Assembly (NCBI RefSeq): GCF_002440635.1
Contig: NZ_DJUW01000014.1
Coordinates: 1 to 64,000 of the forward strand
Direction of reading: 5' to 3'
Length of the DNA: 64,000 nt
DNA from: Novosphingobium sp. UBA6272
Lineage (GTDB): Bacteria; Pseudomonadota; Alphaproteobacteria; Sphingomonadales; Sphingomonadaceae
How positions within the stretch are numbered: the stretch's first letter is position 1; each line of letters opens with the position of its first letter. Of the stretch, positions 1 through 8,250 are shown piece after piece. The translations under genes were made by a program, and so were the position numbers. The notes beneath the pieces were generated by a model that was not told the origin of the DNA, did no database searches, and saw nothing but the letters and a program-made list of their open reading frames with translations.

Positions 1-1814
1 ACTATTACCAGCCCGAGGCCTATGTGCCGCGCAGCGACACCTACATCGAGAAGGAAAGCTCGGTGAACGAGGCGATCGACCGGATGCGCCACTCGGCCAC
101 CCGGGCGCTGCTGGAGCGCGACGACGTGATCATCGTCGCCTCGGTCTCGTGCCTCTATGGCATCGGCTCGGTCGAGACCTATTCGGCGATGATCTTCGAC
201 CTGAAAAAGGGCGCGAGCGAGGACCAGCGCGAGATCATCCGCAAGCTGGTGGCGCTGCAGTACAAGCGCAACGACGCCGCCTTTTCGCGCGGCACCTTCC
301 GGGTGCGGGGCGACAATCTGGAGCTGTTTCCCTCGCACTACGAAGACATGGCCTGGCGGATCAGCTTCTTTGGCGACGAGATCGAGGAGATTGCCGAGTT
401 CGATCCGCTGACCGGCAAGAAGGGCGCGAGCCTGAACGCGGTGCGGGTCTATGCCAATTCGCACTATGTCACCCCGGGGCCGACGATGAAGCAGGCCGCC
501 GACGCGATCCGGTTCGAGCTGACCGAGCGGCTCAAGGAGCTGGAGGCCGAGGGCAAGCTGCTTGAAGCCCAGCGGCTGGAGCAGCGCACCAATTTCGACC
601 TCGAGATGATCGCCGCGACAGGTAGCTGCGCGGGAATCGAGAACTATTCGCGCTTCCTCACCGGCCGCCTGCCCGGCGAGCCGCCGCCGACGCTGTTCGA
701 ATACCTCCCCGACAATGCGCTGCTGTTCGTCGACGAAAGCCACCAGACCGTGCCGCAGATCGGCGCGATGTCCAAGGGCGATCACCGCCGCAAGATTACG
801 CTGGCCGAATACGGCTTTCGCCTGCCGAGCTGCATCGACAACCGCCCGCTGCGCTTCAACGAATGGGATGCGATGCGGCCGCAGACCGTGGCGGTTTCGG
901 CCACCCCGGGTTCGTGGGAAATGGAGCAATCGGGCGGGGTCTTCGCCGAGCAGGTGATTCGCCCCACCGGGCTGATCGACCCGCCGGTCGAGATCCGCCC
1001 GGTCGAGGATCAGGTGCAGGATTGCATCGAGCAATGCCGCAAGGTCGCGGCGGCGGGCTACCGCACGCTCGTCACCACGCTGACCAAGCGGATGGCCGAG
1101 GACCTGACCGAATTCATGCACGAGGCGGAGCTGCGGGTGCGCTACATGCACTCCGATGTCGAGACGCTGGAACGGATCGAACTGATCCGCGACCTGCGGC
1201 TTGGGGTCTATGACGTGCTGGTCGGGATCAACCTGCTGCGCGAAGGGCTCGACATTCCCGAATGCGGGCTGGTCGCGATCCTCGATGCCGACAAGGAAGG
1301 GTTCCTGCGCAGCGAAACCTCGCTGATCCAGACCATCGGCCGCGCCGCGCGCAACGTCGACGGGCGGGTGATCCTCTATGCCGACCGGATGACCGGATCG
1401 ATGGAGCGCGCGATCGCCGAAACCGACCGACGCCGCGAAAAGCAGCGCGCCTTCAACCTCGAACACGGGATCACCCCCGAAAGCATCAAGCGCAACATCC
1501 ACGACATCGTCGCCGATACCGCCAGCCGCGACGGCGTGCTGGTCGAGATCGAGGACGACACCCGCAACAACCTCGTCGGCCATAACCTGCGCGGGTACAT
1601 CGAGGAACTCGAAGGCCGCATGCGCGCGGCGGCGGCAGACCTGGAGTTCGAGGAAGCCGGCAGGCTGCGCGATGAAATCCGGCGGCTGGAGGCGAGTGAG
1701 CTGGGACTTCCGGAGGGTGAGCGGGTCGCGCCGGTGGTCGGACGGAGCAACGAGGGTAAGCCGGGGACTCGGAAGGGCCGGTTTGGGCGCGAGACGCGGA
1801 AGTGGGGGCGGTAG
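1..1814 (+). CDS. uvrB: UvrABC system protein B, 3' part (5' end outside window)
   Basis: UvrB is the damage-verifying helicase-like subunit of nucleotide excision repair; it takes DNA from UvrA and recruits UvrC. The frame is open from base 3, so the gene starts before the window; about 603 residues are visible of the usual 670-730. The Walker A region is missing for that reason. Visible are the beta-hairpin region (SVSCLYGIGS, near the start), the NYSRFLTGR segment, the DESH Walker B motif, the SATPGSWE helicase motif, and the QTIGRAARN motif VI. The C-terminus carries the UVR domain (LEFEEAGRLRDEI) that binds UvrC, followed by a short basic tail. No start or upstream context can be judged. 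Identification is secure. Confidence 0.97.
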   Translation, partial: YYQPEAYVPRSDTYIEKESSVNEAIDRMRHSATRALLERDDVIIVASVSCLYGIGSVETYSAMIFDLKKGASEDQREIIRKLVALQYKRNDAAFSRGTFRVRGDNLELFPSHYEDMAWRISFFGDEIEEIAEFDPLTGKKGASLNAVRVYANSHYVTPGPTMKQAADAIRFELTERLKELEAEGKLLEAQRLEQRTNFDLEMIAATGSCAGIENYSRFLTGRLPGEPPPTLFEYLPDNALLFVDESHQTVPQIGAMSKGDHRRKITLAEYGFRLPSCIDNRPLRFNEWDAMRPQTVAVSATPGSWEMEQSGGVFAEQVIRPTGLIDPPVEIRPVEDQVQDCIEQCRKVAAAGYRTLVTTLTKRMAEDLTEFMHEAELRVRYMHSDVETLERIELIRDLRLGVYDVLVGINLLREGLDIPECGLVAILDADKEGFLRSETSLIQTIGRAARNVDGRVILYADRMTGSMERAIAETDRRREKQRAFNLEHGITPESIKRNIHDIVADTASRDGVLVEIEDDTRNNLVGHNLRGYIEELEGRMRAAAADLEFEEAGRLRDEIRRLEASELGLPEGERVAPVVGRSNEGKPGTRKGRFGRETRKWGR

Positions 1815-1823
1815 GATTACATT

Positions 1824-1840
1824 AATCCTAATTTAGGATT
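1824..1840. promoter_or_regulatory. AT-rich perfect dyad downstream of uvrB, candidate operator
   Basis: AATCCTAA and TTAGGATT form a perfect 8-1-8 palindrome in an otherwise GC-rich region. It ends 53 bp before the next start codon at 1894 and starts 9 bp after the uvrB stop. No T-run follows, so it does not look like a classic terminator. A regulator site for the small downstream gene is one reading; chance or a weak terminator are others. Confidence 0.3.
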
Positions 1841-1893
1841 GCTATCATCCTTTCTAACCAGTAGGCGAGTAATCCCGCTACTGGAGTCTACCC

Positions 1894-2238
1894 ATGAAGT
1901 ATCGCCCATACCATTCAATCGCATTGGTTCTCGCAGTTGTGCTGAACCGTTCAAGTTCCACGCGAATACGCATCAGCGAAAAAACCTTCAAGAGAATCAG
2001 CGGTCGATCGACACTCAGAGATGCGCTCATCACAAACGTAAAGGCTTTGCTCGAAGACTATGGGGCCATGATGTTTCGGCTTGATCGAGGTGGTTTCGCT
2101 ATCGTTGCAATTTCTGCTTTTGAAGGCGCGCCAAGCGCCACCTTGAGATCTACCTTCCCGGAATGGAACTCCACAAGTGACCAAGCCATGGCCGAAGAAC
2201 TTGGACTTGAGGATGCAGATGAATATGATGATGAATGA
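1894..2238 (+). CDS. Small hypothetical protein, low GC
   Basis: This 114-residue protein is not recognised. The ATG is preceded by GGAG at 1883-1886 with 7 bases between, a good ribosome binding site, which supports real translation. The N-terminus has a short hydrophobic stretch (IALVLAVVL) that could be a weak signal or anchor. It is followed by a basic segment (TRIRISEKTFKRISGR), a central part LITNVKALLEDYGAMMFRLD, and a very acidic C-terminus (EELGLEDADEYDDE). Base composition is clearly lower in GC than all neighbours, suggesting recent acquisition. No partner gene is adjacent, so a toxin-antitoxin role cannot be argued. Confidence 0.6.
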   Translation: MKYRPYHSIALVLAVVLNRSSSTRIRISEKTFKRISGRSTLRDALITNVKALLEDYGAMMFRLDRGGFAIVAISAFEGAPSATLRSTFPEWNSTSDQAMAEELGLEDADEYDDE

Positions 2239-2255
2239 TGCACAATTGATCCCCA

Positions 2256-2276
2256 CCCCTCCCGCTTCGGGAGGGG
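2256..2276. repeat. G/C-run hairpin repeat (CCCCTCCCG / CGGGAGGGG)
   Basis: Arms 2256-2264 and 2268-2276 are perfect 9 bp complements around a 3-base loop. The same family recurs at 2367-2387, around 11930-12025 and inside the transglycosylase gene at 33734-33842. It is a dispersed intergenic palindrome and could act as a bidirectional terminator here. Confidence 0.6.
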
Positions 2277-2293
2277 CAGCGAGACTTGGCGAG

Positions 2294-2311
2294 TCCTGAG
2301 CTTGTCGAAGG
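2294..2311 (+). repeat. REP-like element TCCTGAGCTTGTCGAAGG, copy 1
   Basis: Single copy of an 18-base element that recurs at 2438, inverted at 2506, inside tsaD at 8515, and as a pair at 38910-38980. The spread of near-identical copies, singly or as inverted pairs, is the pattern of REP/BIME elements. Confidence 0.75.
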
Positions 2312-2366
2312 CCGCCTAGTCGCAGCGGGGTGGGTCGCCACGCTAGCGGGGCAGCTCCCACCCCAA

Positions 2367-2387
2367 CCCCTCCCCGCCGGGGAGGGG
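2367..2387. repeat. G/C-run hairpin repeat (CCCCTCCCC / GGGGAGGGG)
   Basis: Arms 2367-2375 and 2379-2387 pair perfectly around GCC. Same family as the element at 2256-2276. It lies between REP copies 1 and 2. Confidence 0.6.
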
Positions 2388-2437
2388 CCAATCGCCTCGC
2401 CTGAATCGCAAGCACAGGGCTCCCCCAAATCCGTCCA

Positions 2438-2522
2438 TCCTGAGCTTGTCGAAGGACTGATTTTTCTTCGGGCGGTTGTGCGCGAAGCACGAAGAAAAGG
2501 ACAGTGCTTCGACAAGCTCAGC
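2438..2522. repeat. BIME-like inverted pair of REP elements
   Basis: REP copy 2 (2438-2455, forward) and copy 3 (2506-2522, inverted) face each other. The DNA between them is also largely self-complementary (TTTTCTTCG against CGAAGAAAA), so about 80 bases can form one long imperfect hairpin. This is the classic two-headed arrangement of mobile REP pairs moved by a RAYT-type transposase; no such transposase is in the window. Confidence 0.75.
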
Positions 2523-2795
2523 ATAGGCGGGTTTGTCATGCCTCACGCGAATTGCTCAAGTGGTAAGAGCTTAAGTAATGGTGCCTCCTGCGCAACCGCT
2601 AAATCGGATGCAGTTGCGCTTGCTCTCGAATGCCATTTTTATATCCTGCTGAAATGCATCACAGACGCCACCGCGTGATCGCAGTTGAGAGGATGATCTG
2701 ACCATGTCCCACCCCCGCACGCGCTTGCGATAATCCGCAAGCCACCGTTCAATTCCGATCCGGCTGGCGCTTGCGGCTTCGCAAGGAGCACAGTC

Positions 2796-3032
2796 ATGTC
2801 CCGTTCCCGCCGCAAGACACCGATTTTCGGCAATACTACTGCGGAAACCGATCACCCCTGGAAAAAGCAGGTTGCCCGCCGCTTGCGCCACCGCGTCAAG
2901 CAGGTGCTCGAACAGACGCTGGATGGTGATCACTTTGCCGGGCGCCCGTGGGATCTGGATAGCGCATGGTCTTCCGAGAAGGACGGCAAGCACTATTGCG
3001 CTGCTCCTGACCCGCGCTGGATGCGCAAGTAG
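2796..3032 (+). CDS. Small basic conserved-type hypothetical protein
   Basis: A 78-residue Arg/Lys-rich protein beginning MSRSRRKTPIFGNTTAE. AAGGAG lies 8 bases upstream of the ATG. I recall the N-terminal pattern SRRKTPIxGxTTA from small hypothetical proteins in other Proteobacteria, but I do not know a function. The middle is a basic helix (QVARRLRHRVKQVLEQ), and the C-terminus has a Trp-rich part (PWDLDSAWSS) ending in DPRWMRK. The net positive charge would suit nucleic-acid or ribosome contact, which is only an inference. It stands alone, convergent with the helix-hairpin-helix gene that follows. Confidence 0.7.
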   Translation: MSRSRRKTPIFGNTTAETDHPWKKQVARRLRHRVKQVLEQTLDGDHFAGRPWDLDSAWSSEKDGKHYCAAPDPRWMRK

Positions 3033-3037
3033 GCGCG

Positions 3038-3871
3038 CTAAACCTTCCCGAACTTCCCCTCAAAGCCCGCCACATCCCCGGCGGCGAGGTATTTCGCCTG
3101 TTCGACCCAGCTGTCCTTGGCCGGGCGGCCTGCAAACGCGCCCAATTTGCCGTCGAGCTCGGCCAGGTCCGCCTCGGTCAGCGCGGCGATCTGGGCGTAG
3201 GTGCTGAGGCCCAGAGTGGGCAGCAGCGCCTGGAGTTTTGGCCCGAGGCCCTTGATCCGGGACAGGTCGTCGGCCGCGCCGCCGGGATTCACCGGCTGGC
3301 TCGGCTGCGGTTCGGGTACCGGGGCCTGGCCGGGCTGCGGCTCGGGCTCGGGATTGCTCGGTAGTGGCTCTTCTTCCGGCACCTGCGGGCGGCTGTCCTC
3401 CAGCACCGCGGCGGTCGGCGGGGTCGGCGCGGGGATTGGCTCGGTTGAGGGCACCACCTCGGGCGCAGGAGCCGGTTCGATCTCGGGAGCCGGGGCAGGC
3501 TCGACTTCCGGAACCGGAGCGGGAGCAGGCGGCGGCGGTGCGGCCGGCTCGATCTCTGGCGCGGGGGGCGGCGGAGGTGGCGGAGGCGTTGCGGCTTCCA
3601 TTTCCTCGACCACATCCTGCGCGCCAACAGCCACGGCTTCGGCCACCCCGGCCATGGTCGCACCCAGCGCAGGCGGCACGATCTGTGCGGCGGGGGCCGC
3701 GTCGATCAGCGCCTGGTTGCGATGGACCGAGCTGGCGCCCTGATCGAGCACGTCGGGCTTGTACTCCCGCTTTGGCGCGGACCGGCCCCGGCGCAGCAGC
3801 AGCCAGCCGACCAGCAGCACGGCCAGCAGGGCCACCACGAAGACCGCCCAGTTGGCTTCAATCAGTTCCAT
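3038..3871 (-). CDS. Membrane-anchored protein with Pro/Glu-rich linker and C-terminal helix-hairpin-helix domain
   Basis: A 277-residue protein with one N-terminal membrane helix (WAVFVVALLAVLLVGWLLL, about residues 6-25) and a basic cytoplasmic stretch. A long low-complexity linker follows, made of Pro, Ala and Glu (about 90-185, with PPPPPPPPAPE and PAPEIEPAP units). The C-terminus holds a helix-hairpin-helix fold (DDLSRIKGLGPKLQALL) of the kind found in proteins annotated as predicted 5' DNA nucleases or ribosomal L21-like. The start at 3871 was chosen because GAAAGGTGA precedes it; a longer frame reaches 3910 without a ribosome binding site. DNA or RNA binding at the membrane is inferred from the HhH domain; no catalytic residues are identifiable. 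Confidence 0.75.
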   Translation of the reverse strand: MELIEANWAVFVVALLAVLLVGWLLLRRGRSAPKREYKPDVLDQGASSVHRNQALIDAAPAAQIVPPALGATMAGVAEAVAVGAQDVVEEMEAATPPPPPPPPAPEIEPAAPPPPAPAPVPEVEPAPAPEIEPAPAPEVVPSTEPIPAPTPPTAAVLEDSRPQVPEEEPLPSNPEPEPQPGQAPVPEPQPSQPVNPGGAADDLSRIKGLGPKLQALLPTLGLSTYAQIAALTEADLAELDGKLGAFAGRPAKDSWVEQAKYLAAGDVAGFEGKFGKV

Positions 3872-3981
3872 CGCATCACCTTTCGCGAAAACGGGCACCG
3901 CCCGCCGCATCGGCGCAAGGTGAGCAGCAAAGCGCGCGGGATTTCAAGCCCTCAATGGCCGAAATCCCGCGCGCAGCTGGA

Positions 3982-5649
3982 TCAGCCCGCCTGCAGCGAC
4001 CCGGCGAGGCCAACCAGTTCGAGGAATTCGCGCCGCCACGGGGCCTGCTGCGGCCCGGCCAGGGCGGCTACCCGGTTCCAGCCGAACTTGCCGAGCAGCG
4101 GATCGCCGCGCAGCTTCTGGCCATAGGCGGCCACCGCCACGGCAAAGGCCATGTCACCGCGCGGAGGCGGCGCTGCGGCCAGCCCCGCTGCTGCGACCGG
4201 CCGTTCGATCAGCCGTGATGCCCCGCCCTGCGGCAGCTTGTAGCGCAGCTTGACAAAGGCCAGCTCACCCCCGCCCTGCGCCTTGGCCGCCGGCGTGCCA
4301 TAGCGATGCGGGCCGACCCAGCCCTTGGCTCCGACCGGCACGACTTCAAAGAGCGCGGTCACCTGGTGCCCGGCCCCGATTTCCCCGGCATCGACCAGAT
4401 CATTGTCGAAATCTTCCTCGCGCAGCGCCCGGTTTTCATAGCCGATCAGCCGGTATTGCGCGATCACGGCCGGGTTGAATTCGACCTGGATCTTCACGTC
4501 CTTGGCAATGGTGAACAGGGTGGAGGACATCTCTTCAGCCAGCACCTTGCGTGCTTCCATCGCGCTATCGATGTAGGCATAGTTGCCGTTCCCGTGATCG
4601 GCGATCTGCTCCATCATCGCTTCGTTGTAATTGCCATCGCCAAAGCCCAGCGTGGTCAGCGTCACCCCGCTGTCGCGTTCGCGCTCGATCTTGCCGATCA
4701 GCGCCTTGGCATCGGTAATCCCGACGTTGAAATCCCCGTCTGTGGCCAGGATCACCCGGTTGACCCCGCCCCTGATGAAGCTTTTGCGGGCCATGGCATA
4801 GGCCAGGTCGATCCCCTCGCCCCCGGCGGTCGATCCGCCGGCCTGAAGCCGGTCCAGCGCGGTGCGCACTGCGGCCTTGCTCGCAGTCGGCTCCAGCACC
4901 ACGCCCGCCGCCCCAGCATAGACCACGATCGAAACCCGGTCGCGCGGGCCAAGCTGCTCGGCCAGCGTGTTCAGGGTCGCCTTGACCAGCGGCAGTTTGT
5001 CCGGCTCGTCCATCGATCCGGAAACGTCGACCAGGAATACCAGGTTCGCCGCCGGGCGCGCCGCAGCGGCCAGATCATAGCCACGCAGCCCGATCCGCAG
5101 CAGCCGGGTTTCGGGGTTCCGCGGGCTCGCGGCGAGATCGGTGGTTACGCTGAACGGTTGGCTGCGATCCCCCGGCAGTGGATAGTCATAGCGGAAATAG
5201 TTGATCAGTTCCTCGGTCCGCACCGCTTCCTTGGGCGGCAATTGGCCCATCCGCACAAAGCGGCGGCTGTTGGCATAGGCCCCGGTATCGACATCGATCG
5301 AGAAGGTCGAAACCGGGTCCTTCGCGGCAATCCGGATCGGGGAGACTTCCTGCCCGTCATAGCGCTCGCGGTCTTCTTGCGGACCGACATAATCGCCCGG
5401 GATCGAATAGGCCGGCGCTGCCGCCGCCTCCGGCTCGGCCGGGGTGAAGGGTCCGGGGGCCAGCGCCTCGCGAAAGCCGAACTTGTTCTGAGGAGGGGCC
5501 AGATCCGCCGTGGTGACCCGATGCGCCTTGGACTGTTTGGCAGTGTCGACCAGCCGGGTCTGCTCACGCATCACACAGCCAAGGGTTCCGACAGTAAGCG
5601 CCAGGGCAAGTGCGCCGCTGGCAAGCTGGGTCCGGTTTGGCAGGTTCAT
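3982..5649 (-). CDS. Von Willebrand factor A domain lipoprotein (YfbK-like)
   Basis: A 555-residue protein with a signal peptide ending in a lipobox (TLGC, Cys25), so it is probably outer- or periplasm-facing. An N-terminal vWA-associated domain (ISTFSIDVDT-like segment VSTFSIDVDTGAYANSRRF, about 113-131) precedes the vWA domain. The MIDAS motif DVSGS is at 208-212, and a further metal-site Asp is in ILATDGDFNVG. The C-terminal region (VKLRYKLP and downstream) matches the DUF3520-type end of YfbK proteins. The ATG at 5649 was chosen over an adjacent GTG because AGGAG sits 7 bases before it. The molecular role of this family is not established. It stands alone, with about 110 bases to the neighbour on either side. 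Confidence 0.88.
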   Translation of the reverse strand: MNLPNRTQLASGALALALTVGTLGCVMREQTRLVDTAKQSKAHRVTTADLAPPQNKFGFREALAPGPFTPAEPEAAAAPAYSIPGDYVGPQEDRERYDGQEVSPIRIAAKDPVSTFSIDVDTGAYANSRRFVRMGQLPPKEAVRTEELINYFRYDYPLPGDRSQPFSVTTDLAASPRNPETRLLRIGLRGYDLAAAARPAANLVFLVDVSGSMDEPDKLPLVKATLNTLAEQLGPRDRVSIVVYAGAAGVVLEPTASKAAVRTALDRLQAGGSTAGGEGIDLAYAMARKSFIRGGVNRVILATDGDFNVGITDAKALIGKIERERDSGVTLTTLGFGDGNYNEAMMEQIADHGNGNYAYIDSAMEARKVLAEEMSSTLFTIAKDVKIQVEFNPAVIAQYRLIGYENRALREEDFDNDLVDAGEIGAGHQVTALFEVVPVGAKGWVGPHRYGTPAAKAQGGGELAFVKLRYKLPQGGASRLIERPVAAAGLAAAPPPRGDMAFAVAVAAYGQKLRGDPLLGKFGWNRVAALAGPQQAPWRREFLELVGLAGSLQAG

Positions 5650-5758
5650 CACGACTCTCCTCTCGTGTTGACTCTCTCCTTATTTTTGCGATGTTATACC
5701 ATCACATTTTGAAGTCAATCGTAGAAGTGGACTTACCAAAGCTGCCCTGCTCCTGCGG

Positions 5759-7243
5759 TCATCCGCCGACGTTCTTGCGAAACAGGACCCGATCTTCAGG
5801 GCCGAAACCACGGGTCCAGATCATCCAGCCATAGGCCAGCAGGATCGCCGGGACGCCGATCGCCAATTCGGCCCATTCGGGCAGGAACCGGGTGAAGAAC
5901 CAGCCGACCACCAAGGCCGGTGCCGCCGCCCAGACCAGCGACCAGCGCCACGGGTTGGTCGATTCGCCAAGGTGCCGCGCAAGGATCCGCGACTTGACCA
6001 CTGAGGCGAAGCCGAGCGCCACCATCAGCCCTGCGGCGACGGCTGCGGCCCAATAAAGCTCACCCTTGCCAAATTCCTGCGCGAGCAGGATCAGCGCGAC
6101 CGAGGCGATGATCTGCACCACCACTGTGGCCAGTGAAACCCACAGGTTGAGCATCCGGTTGATGTAAATCAGCGCCGCTTCGGCAACCACCGCGGTTGAG
6201 GCGACAACTTCGGCCGAAAGCAGGAAGATCATCGCGGCCGTGCCGCCAACGAAGGCCGGTCCGGTCAGCCCCATCACCCCTTCGCCGGGCAGACCCAGCG
6301 CCAGCGCCACCCCAACCTGCGCGGCGGTGATCCAGAACCCGACCTGACAGACCTGCTGGGCAATCGCGGTAAAGTTCTTTTCCTTGAGGTTGCGGGTGAT
6401 GACCGGCCCCAGCACCGGTTCGAAGCTGGTCTTGAACTTCTGCGGCAGCGAGGCGATCTGCTGCGCGACGTAATAGATCCCGACCGTGGCCGGTGAGGCG
6501 AAGATCCCCAAGATCGCAAGGTCGAGCCGCCGGGTGCCCCATTCCACCGCATCGGCCACCGCGATCGGCAGGTTGGCCAGGGCAAGCTTTGCCAGCTTGA
6601 GCGGATGCGGATGCCAGGCGCGCGGCAGGCCGTAGGTACGATAGACCGGCCACAGTGCGACAACCGCCGCAGCAAATACCGAGGCGATATAGGCCACGAT
6701 CATTCCGCTTTCGGGAATGACGAACCACAGCGCCCCGGCCAGCAGCGACAGCGTCCACGGCTCAACCAGCGCGCGGGCGCGGACCGTGGTTGCAACGTCG
6801 AAGCGATAGGCCTGCGCTGACAGCGCGATGTCGGTCAGCACCATCGGCACCATTACCAACGGGACCAGCCGGTCGATCCAGTTGTATTGCCCGCTGGGGA
6901 AGACCGGCAGCGGAAACAGGTAGAACCCCAGCGCAACCACTGCGGCGAGCGTGCCACTGAGCAGCATCCCGTCGGCGACGACATTGGCCGGCCGGGCATC
7001 CTCGCGCGCCAGTTCCTGCGCCAGTCCGCGCTTCTGCCCCAGGGTGCAAAGCTGCACCGCCAGTTCGACGATCGCCAGGGCATAGGCAAAGCGGCCGAGC
7101 GCCTCGGCCCCATAGAGCCGGCCGGCGATGAACAGGAACGGGATCCGCCCTGCCAGCCGCAGCAGGAAACCGAACACGTTGGTCCGCCCGCCCTTCGCCA
7201 GGGCCTGGATATCCTGCGCCTCGGTGCGGGATGCCTCGCTCAA
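5759..7243 (-). CDS. Polysaccharide/lipid-linked oligosaccharide flippase family membrane protein
   Basis: A 494-residue polytopic membrane protein with about 12-14 predicted hydrophobic segments. The start resembles the Wzx/MOP-type exporters (GFLLRLAGRIPFLFIAGRLYGAEALGRFAYALAIVELA), where the first helix pair and the GxxxFGxxxYA-like stretch are conserved. Such proteins flip undecaprenyl-linked sugars across the inner membrane for surface polysaccharide synthesis. The exact substrate cannot be told, and no glycosyltransferase genes are nearby. Its start overlaps the gpsA stop by 4 bases, so it is the last gene of a tsaD-gpsA-flippase operon. Coupling to a phospholipid precursor enzyme may be only operon convenience. 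Confidence 0.8.
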   Translation of the reverse strand: MSEASRTEAQDIQALAKGGRTNVFGFLLRLAGRIPFLFIAGRLYGAEALGRFAYALAIVELAVQLCTLGQKRGLAQELAREDARPANVVADGMLLSGTLAAVVALGFYLFPLPVFPSGQYNWIDRLVPLVMVPMVLTDIALSAQAYRFDVATTVRARALVEPWTLSLLAGALWFVIPESGMIVAYIASVFAAAVVALWPVYRTYGLPRAWHPHPLKLAKLALANLPIAVADAVEWGTRRLDLAILGIFASPATVGIYYVAQQIASLPQKFKTSFEPVLGPVITRNLKEKNFTAIAQQVCQVGFWITAAQVGVALALGLPGEGVMGLTGPAFVGGTAAMIFLLSAEVVASTAVVAEAALIYINRMLNLWVSLATVVVQIIASVALILLAQEFGKGELYWAAAVAAGLMVALGFASVVKSRILARHLGESTNPWRWSLVWAAAPALVVGWFFTRFLPEWAELAIGVPAILLAYGWMIWTRGFGPEDRVLFRKNVGG

Positions 7244-8250
7244 GCGCCTTCCCCTTCGGCCTTGAGCGGGCGCGCGAGTAGCCCGGCTACCACCTGCCGC
7301 GCCGGGATCGCGCCCTCAAGCAGGCGGCAGACCGCCTCTACAATCGGCATGTCGATGGCCCGGCTGGCGGCGAGTTCGGCCAGCACCGGGGCGGTATGGG
7401 CGCCCTCGGCCACGCTGGTCTTGCCGGCCAAGGCCTCTGCCGCCGATTGCCCTTCGCCCAATGCCTTGCCGAGCGAGAAATTGCGGCTCGAGGTGGACGA
7501 GCAGGTCAGCACCAGATCGCCCATGCCCGAAAGCCCGGCCATGGTCTCGGCCCGCGCCCCCAGCGCCAGCCCAAACCGCACCATCTCGGCATAGCCGCGC
7601 GCAATCAGGGCGGCGCGGGCATTCTGGCCCAGCCCCAGCCCGTCTACCACGCCGCAGGCGATGGCGAGGACATTCTTCACCGCGCCGCCAATCTCGGCCC
7701 CGATCAGGTCGGTCGAGATGTAGGGGCGCAGCGCCGGGCGGGCGATCAGCTCGGCCAGTGCAGCAGCGACTTCGGCTTGCTCCGCCGCCAGGGTAACCGC
7801 CGTCGGCAGGCCGCGCGCCACTTCGTGCGCAAAGGTCGGGCCGGACATGACCGCGATCGGGGCATGGGCCACCGACTCGTGCGCAACCTGGTGGAGCAGC
7901 TTGAACGAACCCGCCTCGATCCCTTTCGAACAGAGGATCAGCGGCGCGGCCACCTGCGGCAAGGCCGCCAGAACACTGCGCATGTGCTGCGCGGGAGTAA
8001 CCACGAACAGTGCGGCGCAATCGCCCAGTGCGCCCAGATCCGAAGTGGCCTCGATCTCCCCGGCCAGCGGGATACCGGGCAGAAAAGCTGTGTTCTCGCG
8101 CGTCTGGTTGATCGCCGCGACCACTTCGCTTTCGCGCGCCCATAGCCGCACCGTGGTGCCGTCGCTGGCCATGGCCTGGGCGATGGCCGTGCCCCAGGCC
8201 CCGGCTCCGATCACGCCAATGGGCCTGCCCTGGATTTGATCCGGGATCAT
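7240..8250 (-). CDS. gpsA: NAD(P)H-dependent glycerol-3-phosphate dehydrogenase
   Basis: This 336-residue enzyme reduces dihydroxyacetone phosphate to sn-glycerol 3-phosphate, the backbone of phospholipids, in the cytoplasm. The N-terminal Rossmann motif is [14 protein letters not shown], followed by PAQHM and LICSKGIE, both typical of GpsA. The catalytic-lysine region [13 protein letters not shown] and the [12 protein letters not shown] segment of the C-terminal domain are intact, and the length is normal for the family. It overlaps tsaD by ATGA upstream and the flippase by 4 bases downstream, so the three are probably co-translated. The tsaD-gpsA pairing is common in alphaproteobacteria. 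Confidence 0.97.
   Translation of the reverse strand: MIPDQIQGRPIGVIGAGAWGTAIAQAMASDGTTVRLWARESEVVAAINQTRENTAFLPGIPLAGEIEATSDLGALGDCAALFVVTPAQHMRSVLAALPQVAAPLILCSKGIEAGSFKLLHQVAHESVAHAPIAVMSGPTFAHEVARGLPTAVTLAAEQAEVAAALAELIARPALRPYISTDLIGAEIGGAVKNVLAIACGVVDGLGLGQNARAALIARGYAEMVRFGLALGARAETMAGLSGMGDLVLTCSSTSSRNFSLGKALGEGQSAAEALAGKTSVAEGAHTAPVLAELAASRAIDMPIVEAVCRLLEGAIPARQVVAGLLARPLKAEGEGA

Larger units (their letters stand above)
2239..2795. other. Gene-free 557 bp region filled with palindromic repeats
   Basis: No convincing gene lies between the small ORF and the next start codon. The first half holds two CCCCTCCC-type hairpins (2256-2276 and 2367-2387) and three copies of the CCTGAGCTTGTCGAAGG element (2294-2311, 2438-2455, and inverted at 2506-2522). 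From about 2540 the composition becomes more AT-rich, with no recognisable RNA gene. Short open frames here translate the repeats and show no coding character. Confidence 0.7.

Noticed and set aside
2551..2570. D-arm-like GCTCAAGTGGTAAGAGC suggesting a tRNA fragment
   Set aside because: No acceptor stem, anticodon arm or T-loop could be fitted around it.
2286..2678. 130-codon frame in the repeat region after the small low-GC gene
   Set aside because: Its protein (ASPELVEGR and similar) is a translation of REP elements, and there is no ribosome binding site.
4306..5712. 468-codon frame opposite the vWA lipoprotein gene
   Set aside because: Antisense shadow with no domain, while the minus strand gene has MIDAS and lipobox motifs.
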